A DNA stretch of 64,000 bases. Origin: Sipunculus nudus. Its lineage: Eukaryota; Annelida; Sipuncula; Golfingiida; Sipunculidae. Below the pieces are notes generated by a model. The model had not been told where the DNA came from, did no database searches, and saw only the letters and a program-made list of their open reading frames with translations. This document shows, one piece after another, positions 10,176-21,511 of this stretch. The stretch lies in assembly GCA_026874595.1 (NCBI GenBank), contig CM049316.1, forward strand, positions 76,119,676 through 76,183,675, given 5' to 3'. The translations under genes were made by a program, and so were the position numbers. Every line of letters starts with the position of its first letter. The stretch's first letter is position 1.

Positions 10176-11148
10176 AAAAAAATGAACCGGTGCGGCTGTG
10201 TGTTATGCTCGGTGTGGAGAAGTTTGAAATCAAGCCCTCAAATCGACCGTTTTAGGGATCATTTTATTGAAATATTGCTCATCACACCGGTAATCCGGTC
10301 TTGTAAATTACATGCAATGGATCCGTTGCATGTGTCGTGGATTATATTACTGCATACATTGTATGGACATCAGATTCAATATATGTTACCTTAAGACTGA
10401 CCGAGTATAAAGAATGGACATTATCCCGTACTGTTTGAAAGAGTCGTTTGCGATTTTAAGATATGCAATATCATCAATCCATGCCGCATGGTTATGTTTA
10501 TATAATTATTTACAGTTGTTTATGATATGCAAATTAAAATGTTTTAACATGGAGCACGTTTGTTTTTTTCAGTTAACAATCAAAGCATATTTGAACCGCA
10601 ACAAACACAGCAGAAGAACAGCCTTTTACATTTAAGCAATGAAATGAAGTTGACCCTAAGAAATATTTTGCCAAATATTTTGCATGAATTGCCCAACTGT
10701 GCTTCTCCACCATATAGCTGCTTAATCTCAATATCACCATCACATCACAACATAAAGTAATACCCTAAATGCATAAGATCCGATTGGTTTAGGTAAAGAG
10801 AACCCATATCCTAAAGAATATTTCGTAATTCCAGAAAGAACCTTTCAGTAGGGTTACAAGAAACATCCATTGTTAGGGTTATATACATAGAACCCTTGGG
10901 GTTCCATGAAGGACCATAAGAGAGGGTTCTATGAAGAACCCTGACGAACCTTTCAGTAGGGTTCTAAGAAGCACCCATTGCTAGGGTTATATATGGAACC
11001 ATTGGGGGTTCCATAAAGAACCCTAAGAGAGGGTTCTATGAAGAACCCTGACCAGAGGGTTCCACCTGGAACCTTTAAGGGTTCCCCACTGGATGAACTC
11101 TAAAGAACCCTTAAGAGTTCTACATGTAACCCTTTTTTCTTAGAGTGT

Positions 11149-12134
11149 ATTGTCACTGGCGATGTCAGATGTCAGTTCCCCTTCTTATGGGTGTTTAGGA
11201 TAAAATGACAGACCAGAACATGTTGTCTGGTATAATGTACAGTGGAAACTAAAACCTTGGTTTTAGTATGACTGTTAAATGTTTGTTCTTTCAGAAGAAA
11301 AAATATTTATTAGGGTATTTTGTTAAATAACAAGTTTTATATTCTGTTTTTTTCTCGAAAAGCGACTGTCTTAGATCGTCAAAAATCAAGCATATATGTA
11401 ACTTACTGTATGTATTTCAAAAGTGTACTTCAGATTGTTTGTAAGATGAGTTGTACAGATTGATTGATTTTGACAAAAAAAAACCGCTATAAACACTAAA
11501 AACTGAAGAAATATTTCCTTTGCCGGACGCGGTTTTGTAATTCATGCTATAAAATATGGACATTTTTAATTATATCTAATATAAACTTTCTGAGAATTAA
11601 AGAATTTCAATTAATTAAAAAGGTTTTATTTATCAAACCTTTTTTCTTTTTTTAGATAATATCGCTTTTTATATGATTAGGACGATCAAACAGCAAACTC
11701 CAGTTCTCCTGCTCATGAAAACACAGCATGTGGTCCTTTGTATATAACCTACACCTATCCCACCCGGAAAAGTCATCTTTTTTAAGGATATTCCACGATA
11801 CCAGGCAACTTTAATACATCATTCCTAATTATAGGCATTACAATTATATGACAGACAAGTTCAAGCTTTCACACTGCTACGTACTGTTAACAACCAGTTT
11901 TTCCGGCCGTGCTTTTAGTGAACGGAGTTGAACCCAAACCTGGGTCACTTAGGTCTGAAATTACCTCAAAGCAGCAGACACGTGTTCTGTATGATGATAC
12001 CTTTACCGTCATTGCTAAATCATATAAACCCGTTACATAGATATACAAAGGACATCTAATTAATGTCTCACTTTATATGATGACTGTTATATAGTCACCT
12101 GCGGGAAACATACAACAAAAGCTGGAACTGATCG

Positions 12135-12180
<46 letters not shown>

Positions 12181-13506
12181 TTTATAAAGTATATGTTATT
12201 TTAAAGAATAACATATTCCATTCCATAAAATTCTCAGTTTCTCTTCTGTAGCTTATCACTATCTCTGTAAACATCTAAGCTGTCGAAATATATCTCTGAC
12301 TTTTCCCACGGACTCCATGATTATTTGGTCGTCTAACCGGGAAGTATATGTAAACTTGGATTCCTGCCTGGCTGGATTTATTAAGTTAAAAACACCACTT
12401 GCGCATCTGCCATTTCTCGTGAATAGAGTTGCAGCCATAATACACTATACACCACAGATATGTGTCAAGTGTGCGTGTCTAACATAATGTATATTTCCAT
12501 GTCTTTCAGCTGTTACGGGTTGTTGATTTAAAGGTAACACCAGGGAACAGACCTAGTAGGTCGGTGACGTTTGACAATCACTAAAAAGGAACAATATGAA
12601 TATATATATATATATATATATACATTCAATTTATTATACAACAATAGAATGGTTATCCAAGTTATAAATAACCTATTATTAATTATCTGCATTAGATTTT
12701 TTTTATTTACAAGCACATGATGTGTTTCCTACTTTATTTTTTAAAGAAATCCTCATATATTAAAATGATCGTGCCAAATGCATTAGAAGCAAATAACAAA
12801 TATTTCACTCTTAATTTTAATTTTAATTCGTGTTAAAAGGCCCGTCCTCACAGAACACTAGCTGTGCTGCATAAGCGGCGCTGTTCATACTGAACGCCGC
12901 CTTTGCTGAGCGGCGCTGCAAAACTAAACATGTACTTATTTGTGGAGAACGTTGAACTTTTTTTATTTTGTTTGCTTTGCTGCGTTGCACAACGTGGCGT
13001 TAGGTGTGGACAGTTTGATATATATGAATGAACTTAACTTATTCAGTGTTGCCAGGGCTTCACGCAACGCGATCCACTGGTTTGCGCAACGTGTTCTGTC
13101 CGGGTTATGACAACCTAGATCCGCCCACCCGTATCCTGTAACTTGTAGTTGTGTAGGCTTTGGCCTTTGATTCGATGGTGCAAGGTTTTGGTTTTGGTCG
13201 TTGTATGTAATTGATGATAATTTATTCTGCTGTTTAGCTAATACCGCATAGTTTTGTATAAGCTTATGTTCAGAGAAAAGTATATTTTGAAAATTGGCCA
13301 TTTTACAAGTCGTTTAGGCAATTTTAAGGGAGAACAAACTTAATTTGCAGTTTACAAAATGGAACTTTAACTTGTCGATACATAAAATGTGATCTTTAAA
13401 ATGGACGCTCTTACATAATTTATAAAACTCGTTTATGATATGTATTTTTTTCTCCACACTAGAATCAAAGGGCCGGGACTGGTCCGGTATAAGTACTCTT
13501 TATAAA

Positions 13507-13537
<31 letters not shown>

Positions 13538-14325
13538 AAGAAAGAGACAGAGACAGACAGACAGACACACAGCTAGAGAGCAGGCAGAGACAGACAAGGA
13601 AATAAACAAAATGTGACATACAAAATTAGAGAGATTAAAAGGGTAAAACCGACAAACAAATACACTGACATTAAGACAAACATACACACATCGGGACAGA
13701 ATAAGGAGGCAATATAAATTATATATGTCCTGAAGTATACACTTCAAAATTTTTAATCTCATTTATATGTGTTTGGTGAAATGCTTCCTTATGAGCCCCT
13801 TGTTCAGACTTGTTTTATTGACACCAGTCCCTAAAAAGCAATCCGAACGTAAGTTCCAAAAACCAGTCCCGGGGTTTAAACAACATTTGTTGGAAGTTTA
13901 CAAAATTAATCCCCGTGCGTTATTTGCAAGGATTGGATGATGAATTAATTTAATTTCCTTGTCACAACATCGCTAACAATGTCTAAGGGATAGTCGAGCT
14001 GGTATGAAGGAAGTAATTCTCTCACACATACAAAGATTTATACGGTGATGACACGACGGCGGGAAGAATAACGTTTCGTTAACCCCAGCACGAATCTATA
14101 TGAGTGACATATATCACATCGAGGCCACCCACCATACGACCCGAGGCCACTCACCAGACGACCCTGTAGGTTTGCTCTAGGTACAGGCATGCGTGGGAAC
14201 ATAAACGTATAAAAAGGGAAAGAATTTTTTTTTTCGGGGGGGGGGGAGGATGTGAAAAGACCGAAGATTATTCTATTTTTTTATGAACAATTTGATAACA
14301 GATTTCTATATTAATCGCTCTCTGT

Positions 14326-14328
<3 letters not shown>
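11149..14328. other. Unassigned AT-rich DNA with simple repeats
   Basis: Contains (TA)n at 12135-12179 and 12600-12622 and a (GA)n tract at 13508-13560. GC-rich fragments at about 12840-13140 repeat GGCGCTG, AACGCCGC and GCGCAACGTG motifs and look like a decayed DNA transposon. Open frames here are short and coincide with the repeats. No gene supported. Confidence 0.55.
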
Positions 14329-14366
<38 letters not shown>

Positions 14367-14490
14367 TTATATGTGTGTGTGTGTATGTGTGTTTAAATAT
14401 GTTTATGTTAATCACAATCAGCAGCGCTGGTGGTACGGGAAGTAGGGAGTCACATTAGCATAGGTTTTAGAGCACCCCCCCCCCCCCCAC
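14329..14490 (+). repeat. (CT)n, (GT)n and poly-C tracts
   Basis: (CT)n at 14329-14362 is followed by a GT-rich stretch to about 14392. A poly-C run joined to CACACA lies near 14475-14500. Confidence 0.9.
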
Positions 14491-14596
14491 ACACACACAC
14501 CTTTTGGCCCAAGGTGGAGGTCAGTGTGGCCCTTCTATGTGATATGAATTAATTTCCGTCAATTTGGATGAAAAATCTATTTTATTTTTTCTCAGT

Positions 14597-14839
14597 CTAT
14601 ACATGCCTTACGTGAAAACAACCGTGATTTCATTTTTAATTGTGTTTAATGATAGAATTCATTGTTGTGTAATTTATAGAAGTAAGGGAATTAAATATAA
14701 TGAAATTCATTTTTGTGAAAACGGTTGGAAATATACTTGTATGCGTAATATTTTATCTGATAACCTTAAAGAGAGGTCTGGTTTGGAATATGATATTTTT
14801 TTTTGTATTGCTCAGTGTGTAATATACGACTGAAATCAG
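14597..14839 (+). CDS. Orphan candidate exon
   Basis: A strong acceptor (TTTTATTTTTTCTCAG) at 14596 and a consensus donor (ATCAG|GTAAGT) at 14839 frame 243 nt. One frame is open for almost the whole length and reads protein-like (FNDRIHCCVIYRSKG ... ENGWKYTCM ... NLKERSGLEYDIFFC). A TGA at 14831-14833 stops it just before the donor. It could be a terminal coding exon, a decayed exon or coincidence. No partner exon was found nearby. Confidence 0.3.
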
Positions 14840-15302
14840 GTAAGTTTCTGTAAATTAACTGTTCGTGGTAATATTTATTTGATAATAACAACTTAAACTT
14901 CAAGTCAGTTTGAAAATTGTATATCCTTTGCCTCTCAGTAGGCCTGTATTTGTTTCGTGCTTCATACCATGCATGCTTAAATGAATTTTCATAAGATTTG
15001 AAGAATACTAAATTATAGTATTAATATTTTCAGTTTGGCACATGCACATGATTATGTAAATTCAGTAATAAATATTCGTTTTTTTTGTGTTTGTTGTACA
15101 GCATATGATAAAATGTAGAAAATTCTTCAAAATACGGCATTGAAAATGCCTATTTTAAATTTCCGTATTCAAAATTTTCCAAACCATGTGAGGGGAATCT
15201 CCCCTCCCACATCTACCTTTTTTCGGGCGCTTTGGTGTCCTCAAACTCGCTACACTTGAAAAATGCTCCACAAACTTTTTTAAACGCTCCAAAGGAATGT
15301 TA

Positions 15303-15385
15303 AATATATATATACATACATATATATATATATATATACATGCCCCCTTCCCCCGCCCAGAATTGCCCCCCCCCCCCCCCGCCCC
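15303..15385 (+). repeat. (TA)n and poly-C tract
   Basis: Interrupted (TA)n at 15303-15340 is followed by C-runs to about 15385. Confidence 0.9.
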
Positions 15386-15389
15386 TTCC

Positions 15390-16740
15390 TTCCGTTTTTA
15401 TGAAAGCTCCAAAGCCTATGATTAGTACACACATGAGCAAACCAAATAGACAAACCATGAACAAATCACACTTTAAATGCACACGATACAACTGATGAAA
15501 TTACCTGTAAATGATTTATTTATTCATTATTCATGAAATATTCATTGGACATAATATGGAGAGACTTGACATGGCTCGGGAATACCAGGATCCCATAAAG
15601 TAAGATGACGGATAAGTAGATCCGGGTGTAAGACATAAAGTACGGCTCCTTGTTTACTGAAGGCTGTGCCTATACTTACACGCTCATATTACACACGTCG
15701 CAGTGACAGATCTATACAACGTGCGCATGTTCAGTATACTACACACGATACAAGTGGCCTTGAGTATATAGACAGCAAGAGAGCCCTGGGTGAGCCCATA
15801 ACTCCACCGCAATCATAAATCCAAATGCACATTTTCGTAAATTTGCCGAACTGGAATAGTCTGCCAATTGGATTAAATTATCCTATAATTCGTTTAAAAT
15901 GCAGGACATTTTTTCGAACAGGCAAAACTTGTTACAAATATATGATATACAGAATATATACTTTGCCATGCGTTGAGAGAATATAATATGATATGGTGTT
16001 ATACTGTAAAATAAAAAAAAATACTAAAAATATACCAGTCATTCTTTGTCATACACAATTAGATCACTTATTCAATATCAATATATTTTATATGCAAACT
16101 GTTACGCCAGTCTTTTATCATGCAGGAGAACTACTATGTTTCTTTTTTTAGTCAAACAGTTTTGTTAATACCAAAAGATGATGAAATATGTATATATGCC
16201 AGGCGTACTTCTTACTACATAACGGTAATTTTCTCTAGTTCTTAATAATTTCGGTGCATTTATCATTTTTTTCTAAAATTTTCTGTAGTTATTATAACTA
16301 TTCGAAGAACTCACCATGGCTTAGTTGGAGGAAACAGGAGGAAACCAGCATTACCCTAATATTTTAATGCAAACGTGATGGTAAACATCTGCCCCTTTGT
16401 GCGGCGATCAGTATTTAGGTTCATGTCTTCAGTGACATAACACGTTGAATATGCGTGGGTATGGGCAATAAATGATTTATTTAGCTGGGCTGGGCAAGGC
16501 CTGAAACTCTCTAAGATGTCCCCGGCCACGCGGGCAGATACAACACGACATGACCTGTACATGTGTACATTTACCCGGGTAAACAGGGAAGTAAATTGTT
16601 AGCATACCGGAACTTTTCATTGGTTCTTGAATGCGGTAAGTCATTTGATCCGGGTTATCAATAAACGGCGATAAAGATCAACACGGCACGGTTTATTAGG
16701 AGTGTGTATCACGTCCCCACGTAGTCGGACCTGCTGCTTC
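15390..16740. other. No gene recognised
   Basis: AT-rich DNA without supported exons. A short GGAGGAAACAGGAGG-type fragment near 16325 resembles the SINE core seen at 36560 and 54220. Confidence 0.55.
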
Positions 16741-16744
16741 TTGT

Positions 16745-17370
16745 AACTATAATGTATATTTTGCCTCCGCCAGGAGTGTATACGTTAATTCCCCTTCGTA
16801 TGTGTGTGTGTGTTTGTGTATGTTTATGTGTTTGTTTACAACAAAACTCATGCAATCCTAAAAGGAATCCCATGAAAATTACAATCATTAATGGGACAAT
16901 GACTCGTTTAGATTTTGTGTTGAACCTGCCTTATGATCGGGTTTCAGGAATGTACATTCACTTATGCATGAATGGACATGGGAATATGGCCCGAAAATGT
17001 TCATGCAAACACGGTTAGGGGGATCTCATATTAGCGACCAACTACATGGCGAAGGATTGCATTCCATAGAATGTAGATATCAAATTATGAGTGTATATCA
17101 TGGCCCAAAATAGTCTGACGTTCTGTTTCTTGTGAATTATGTATCTTTTGTATATTTTTACATCCGCGAGAGAGATCATATTTTCGCCCGTATTTGTTGT
17201 TTGTTAGCATTTAGCAGAACTGTTGAACGGATTTCCAGGAACCTTTGTGTTGGGGCGGTTACAGGACCAGGGAAGAACCACTTTTATTCTAGGGCTGGTT
17301 CAGATTGAGTGGGTGGCTTGACGGAGGTATATGCGCTTCACTTAGTTCCGTTTACGTGTTATCTGTATCC
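16745..17370 (+). repeat. Dispersed repeat with TTTGCCTCCGCCAGGAG and TTGAACGGATTTCC motifs
   Basis: TTTGCCTCCGCCAGGAGT near 16760 and TTGTTTGTTAGCATTTAGCA followed by TTGAACGGATTTCCAGGAA near 17195-17245 are pieces of a dispersed repeat I recall from molluscan DNA. The two pieces are separated by unrelated sequence including (GT)n. Open frames through it are not genes. Confidence 0.45.
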
Positions 17371-19060
17371 AGTTTCTCGCCGATTGTCGTTTCATTGTTT
17401 GTAATATAAATGTACTTCAAGACAAACAAAACAGTACAGCAAACACCCGTATATAAATTGACACCTTGCTCAATTGGCAATTCTGTCACTTATTAATTAC
17501 CAAAATCTGGCAAACGGTTGTATATACATGTATATAACTATATCTAGCTCAGGCGGTTCACAGCGACTATATTGACATGTTTATGTTCTAATTATGATGC
17601 GCATAGGGTATCATTTTCAAAATATCTTTTAACTTTTTCAGATTCTAAGTATTCATGTTTTACGTTGGCTTTTTAATCAGAAGACATATAGGGCTAATAT
17701 CATTTTATTTCATTTCATACCTTACTTATATGTGTATTTATATATATATTTTATAATAATATAATGCTACAATTTGTATATCAGCAGAAGCTTGTATTTC
17801 TGTCCCTGTTAATTCGCAAAATTAGACAGTGCCTTAACTGATTTAATCACTGTTAAGTATACCTAAAAAGAAGGAAATAAATTAATGGAATTAATTTTGA
17901 TATAAACATCTGATTGATAAATATTAACCGTGATATTCACATATGATACCAACTCCACTTGTTAAAGATAGGTAATATCTGATACCATGAGACACCAGCT
18001 TTATTTGTAAAATTCCGATATATAATAAACGGCATTGGAAATATCTTAAATCCAGTGACGTGAATAAACAGAGTTGCGTTGGTTATTTTTTCTAAACCAC
18101 AAAATACCAGCTATTCCCCCTTAATCATTGTCAAAAATAGCAGAGAGAGCGCCAGGCATAACAGATAATGATGCAATCAAATGGGTTAGTTGCGTGCCGA
18201 TGGGCAGACATACAGCCCAGGGATCTGTATACCTGAAAACAAGATAAAACATACACTGCACGGTCTACTAGATAAAACGCACACTGCATGCTGCGAGAGT
18301 GGGTGTACATCGTCCAACCGGAAGTATCCTATAGCTTGCAGTACATAGTCTTTTTCTCCCCCTATTGCCTCTCTTGTTTGATTTTAACTGCGGCCATTCT
18401 TTTATCTTTTACAATGTACATCACTATAAAAAGACATCGATCATAATACTTTAATTGTAAATTTTATTAGATTTATTGCTCAGTTATGTGGACCAAAATG
18501 TTAAATTTGTATATTACTTTTGAACATTTCAATTCTCCCGGAGATTACATATTCATGCATCAGTATGTTTAACCAGATTTCATCCATGTCCCTTATTTAT
18601 GAGACAATTTTGCATGGAAGTCTTCCATTTAAAATTTAGCAATAGTGGCTCTTGTAGTCTTTTTTCATGTCATCGTGGTTTACTTTACTCAAAACATGAG
18701 CTTGCATGATAAATGAAGCATGAAAGCAATATACTATATATGAGGCAATGGATATTTAATTTTCACACTTACATGAAACTTAAGATGTAATTATTAAATT
18801 AATATGAACATGAACAATATGGAACACTGACCAGATACACGGATATTATATCACATTGTCGTATACTCTAAAATTGTTATATTCTGAAGCAAACCCGTCT
18901 ATAAGGTGATCAAATTAGATATTTAGATTTGTGTATTTCCTACATTTCTCCTAAATATGACGTACATTATATTTTAATCACTCGCATCTACAAATTGCAC
19001 AATACAGACCTTCATAACCAGAGACACTGAAGATTTAGACCTTGTATGACAATTTAAGAA
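17371..19060. other. No gene recognised
   Basis: AT-rich DNA of even composition with no supported exon, repeat family or RNA gene. Confidence 0.55.
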
Positions 19061-19065
19061 ACAAA

Positions 19066-19390
19066 GTAGAGCACAGGACTCAAAGCCGGGAGATCGTGAG
19101 TTCGAATCTCAGCCGAGGTGGTGAGATTTTTCACGGTCGGCCTCACCCGGGGTGAGCGCTCTGCAGGCTTAATGGGAAGGCCGTGCCAAACGGCCGTGTT
19201 TCACTCACAAACGAGTGCGCCTTTCGGGGGTTCCTCGGTGGTATGACCCAGCAATGGGGACGATTATGCACCGAGGACCCGCAGGTGCAGTAGTCACCAG
19301 GCTTGGTTGACGCCAGGATATAAAATGAGAGGAAGCGTGTGATACTGCCCTGTAACATAGTCCGAAAGCGGAACGGATTTCTGCAGATGT
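19066..19390 (+). mobile_element. tRNA-derived SINE
   Basis: GTAGAGCACAGGACTC (A-box-like, 19067) and GAGTTCGAATCTC (B-box-like, 19098-19110) form a tRNA-like head. A GC-rich body follows to about 19390. The head shares the ATCGTGAGTTCGAAT core with the SINE at 4729-5000, but the bodies differ. The cloverleaf is incomplete, so it is not a functional tRNA gene. Confidence 0.65.
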
Positions 19391-19922
19391 ACATATACGT
19401 AGTTCAGTTAGCATTAAAAAAGATGGAATATATATATATATCGGTTATTGACGTAATGAAATGAAATAAGATTCAATTTTTGTTCATCCTCATCCTCTGT
19501 TTATCATTATACAGAATTACTTTCTTTTCAGCAGAAAGGCCAACCATCTTTTCTACACGTATTCTTATTCTTATTACCATTCACGCACCTACGTGTTTCC
19601 GGCTTTTTATGAGTAACACACATTTTCGGAGTGAACCAGCGCTACCCGGACATATCTGCCATTGAAGTGATCCCCAACGACAAATACTGTAAAAGACACC
19701 CATACTAACGTTACCACCCATATGTGGCATTGACCCAAGTGACTTGGCACAGAGTATTACTCACGGTGAGGACACGCTGGGGATTTTCCGTCAAGCTTCC
19801 TCTCGTAACGTTCTGTAATCATACACGCAGCAAAGATATTAGTATTAGTGAATATATTCACTATGTTCGGGCAATTTGTAATATTGTTTTTTACACGAAC
19901 AATTTTCTCCTCTTACGTTCAT

Positions 19923-19974
<52 letters not shown>

Positions 19975-20447
19975 CTGTTTACTGTCTCTCCTACATTTAA
20001 ATGAAACGGACACCTACTATTTACATTTCACATGCGCTTGCTTACTAAATATTACTTATTCTTAACCTTTACCAAAAAAATAAACCAAGTTTGTGTAAAG
20101 CCTCGGTGGATTGTAGGGTCAGATTTAGACTCAATCCCGACAGCAGGGTCGTACTCCATGTTTGTGTGTGCGTACATGCGTGTGTTCTGCTTTTGAATTT
20201 GTGTCTGCCTATTTCCCTTTTCCTTTGTAATAACTTTAATGAATAAAAACGGCTAACACTGTCTATCCTCACGGCGGCTTTTCTGTGTTATTACTTGTTT
20301 CTCAATCTAACTTTTGTTGCGGATATGTATAGATATCTGTCTGTTATCTTTTGTTTATAGCGGCTCTTTTTACACTAGTAAAAATTAACAATCATACAAG
20401 ATTTTTAACTGATGCTTATATTATGATATATATTATGATATATATTA

Positions 20448-20485
<38 letters not shown>

Positions 20486-20990
20486 GTAGACGATTAGACG
20501 ATTGTTATATAGCAAGATAAAAACAACAAGATTTCAGTTTTCTCTCTGTTTGATTATCTGATTGTTTGTCCATCTCGCTGCCTGTCTTCTAAGCTCCTGC
20601 GTTTCTATTTTCTGTCTCTTGTAAGTTAAACATTTGTATGGAACAAGGAAAGAACAAACAGAAAGGAATAATATCACTTGTGGACAAGAAGCTGCAAAGT
20701 GACTCTATCTTTTTTGTGAGCAAACCATGAATAAAATATTGAATAGTGGGCACGAATATATCTGATCATCTGAAGATCAGGTCAGACGGCATTCGGTCCT
20801 TCTATAGGTTGTAGTAGAACTGTAATTGGGTTAAATGTCAGATTAAGAATAACCAATCACATATAGTGTCTCGCCCACACATTTGGGACATTTTACATAC
20901 CTATGCATACTGTAACCACACTTGAGTGCTTGTGTTATTGTGCATGCACCTGCTTAAGTACACAGAGCCCTGCCACAAATATATATCACG
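19391..20990. other. Upstream region of gene B
   Basis: No exon supported. Simple repeats are (CT)n at 19926-19970 and (TA)n with ATGATATATATT units at 20425-20481. Confidence 0.6.
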
Positions 20991-21000
20991 CATCCGGGCC

Positions 21001-21080
21001 GGGTTTTTCCCTCGCTTTCCCGCTTGTACGTATATATGAAGTCCCGCTCTGCACGCTATACAGATATTTATCAGTTTTCA
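21001..21080 (+). promoter_or_regulatory. Putative gene B core promoter with Rel/kappaB-like site
   Basis: GGGTTTTTCCC at 21001-21011 fits the Dorsal/Rel form GGG(W)4-5CCM. A second GCTTTCCC lies at 21014-21021; the same 8-mer is in the gene A promoter. TATATATGAA follows at 21031, and an initiator-like TCAGTT at 21071. The first ATG in the coding frame is at 21203, leaving a leader of about 130-140 nt. Confidence 0.45.
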
Positions 21081-21202
21081 AGTGACGGCACTGGACTGTA
21101 CATCTCAACAGTGCACACAATATTGTCTCAACTTTGGACTAACTTTACTATTTCCTATTGTTGATCTGCACTTTGAGGACAGTTTTAAGCAGACGACCCA
21201 AT

Positions 21203-21511
21203 ATGCTTGGCGTTACACCAACGTACAACACAAGTTGTGAAAAAAGCACGCGCTGTAACCACACTCTCGTGGTTCCCGTTCACGCACGCAGATCTCGTAG
21301 TCTCACGAGATATGAGCGCGCGCGAAAAGTTAACTACGACGGCTTCGTTACGAAAGTTCGTCTGCAACACCGAGAAATGTCAAGGACGCCCAGCCCTGAC
21401 GTCAGAGAACGAATACTGGAGCAGCATTTAAGTCCAATCTCCAAGACACCACCTGTTAGTTTCAACAGTTTGGTATCCGGTTGTTTCCAGTATGTATGCC
21501 AGCCCCTTCAG
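21203..21511 (+). CDS. Gene B exon 1 (residues 1-103)
   Basis: Starts at the first in-frame ATG (CCCAATATGC) after the putative promoter and ends at CTTCAG|GTGAGT in phase 0. The frame continues open upstream to 21158, but only with TTG codons. The sequence is basic (RRSRSLTRYERARK) with no hydrophobic leader. A perfect CRE octamer TGACGTCA lies at 21398-21405 inside the coding sequence. Confidence 0.65.

Larger units (their letters stand above)
7529..11148. mobile_element. 3.6-kb element with perfect 21-bp terminal inverted repeats
   Basis: ACACTCTAAGAAAAAAGGG plus TT at 7529-7549 is matched exactly, inverted, at 11128-11148. Both ends continue into GGTTC/GAACC-rich arms: about 170 bp on the left, and about 350 bp on the right where a unit containing CCTTTCAGTAGGGTT repeats at 10841 and 10949 (108 bp). 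Flanks are ATTAT and ATTG, so the target duplication is at most the dinucleotide AT. No transposase domain is recognised between the arms. It may be one large foldback element or a small MITE split by later insertion. Confidence 0.7.

Noticed and set aside
19066-19140. Functional tRNA gene
   Set aside because: A- and B-box-like motifs are present, but the cloverleaf cannot be completed and a SINE body follows; the same holds for 4939-4995 on the minus strand.
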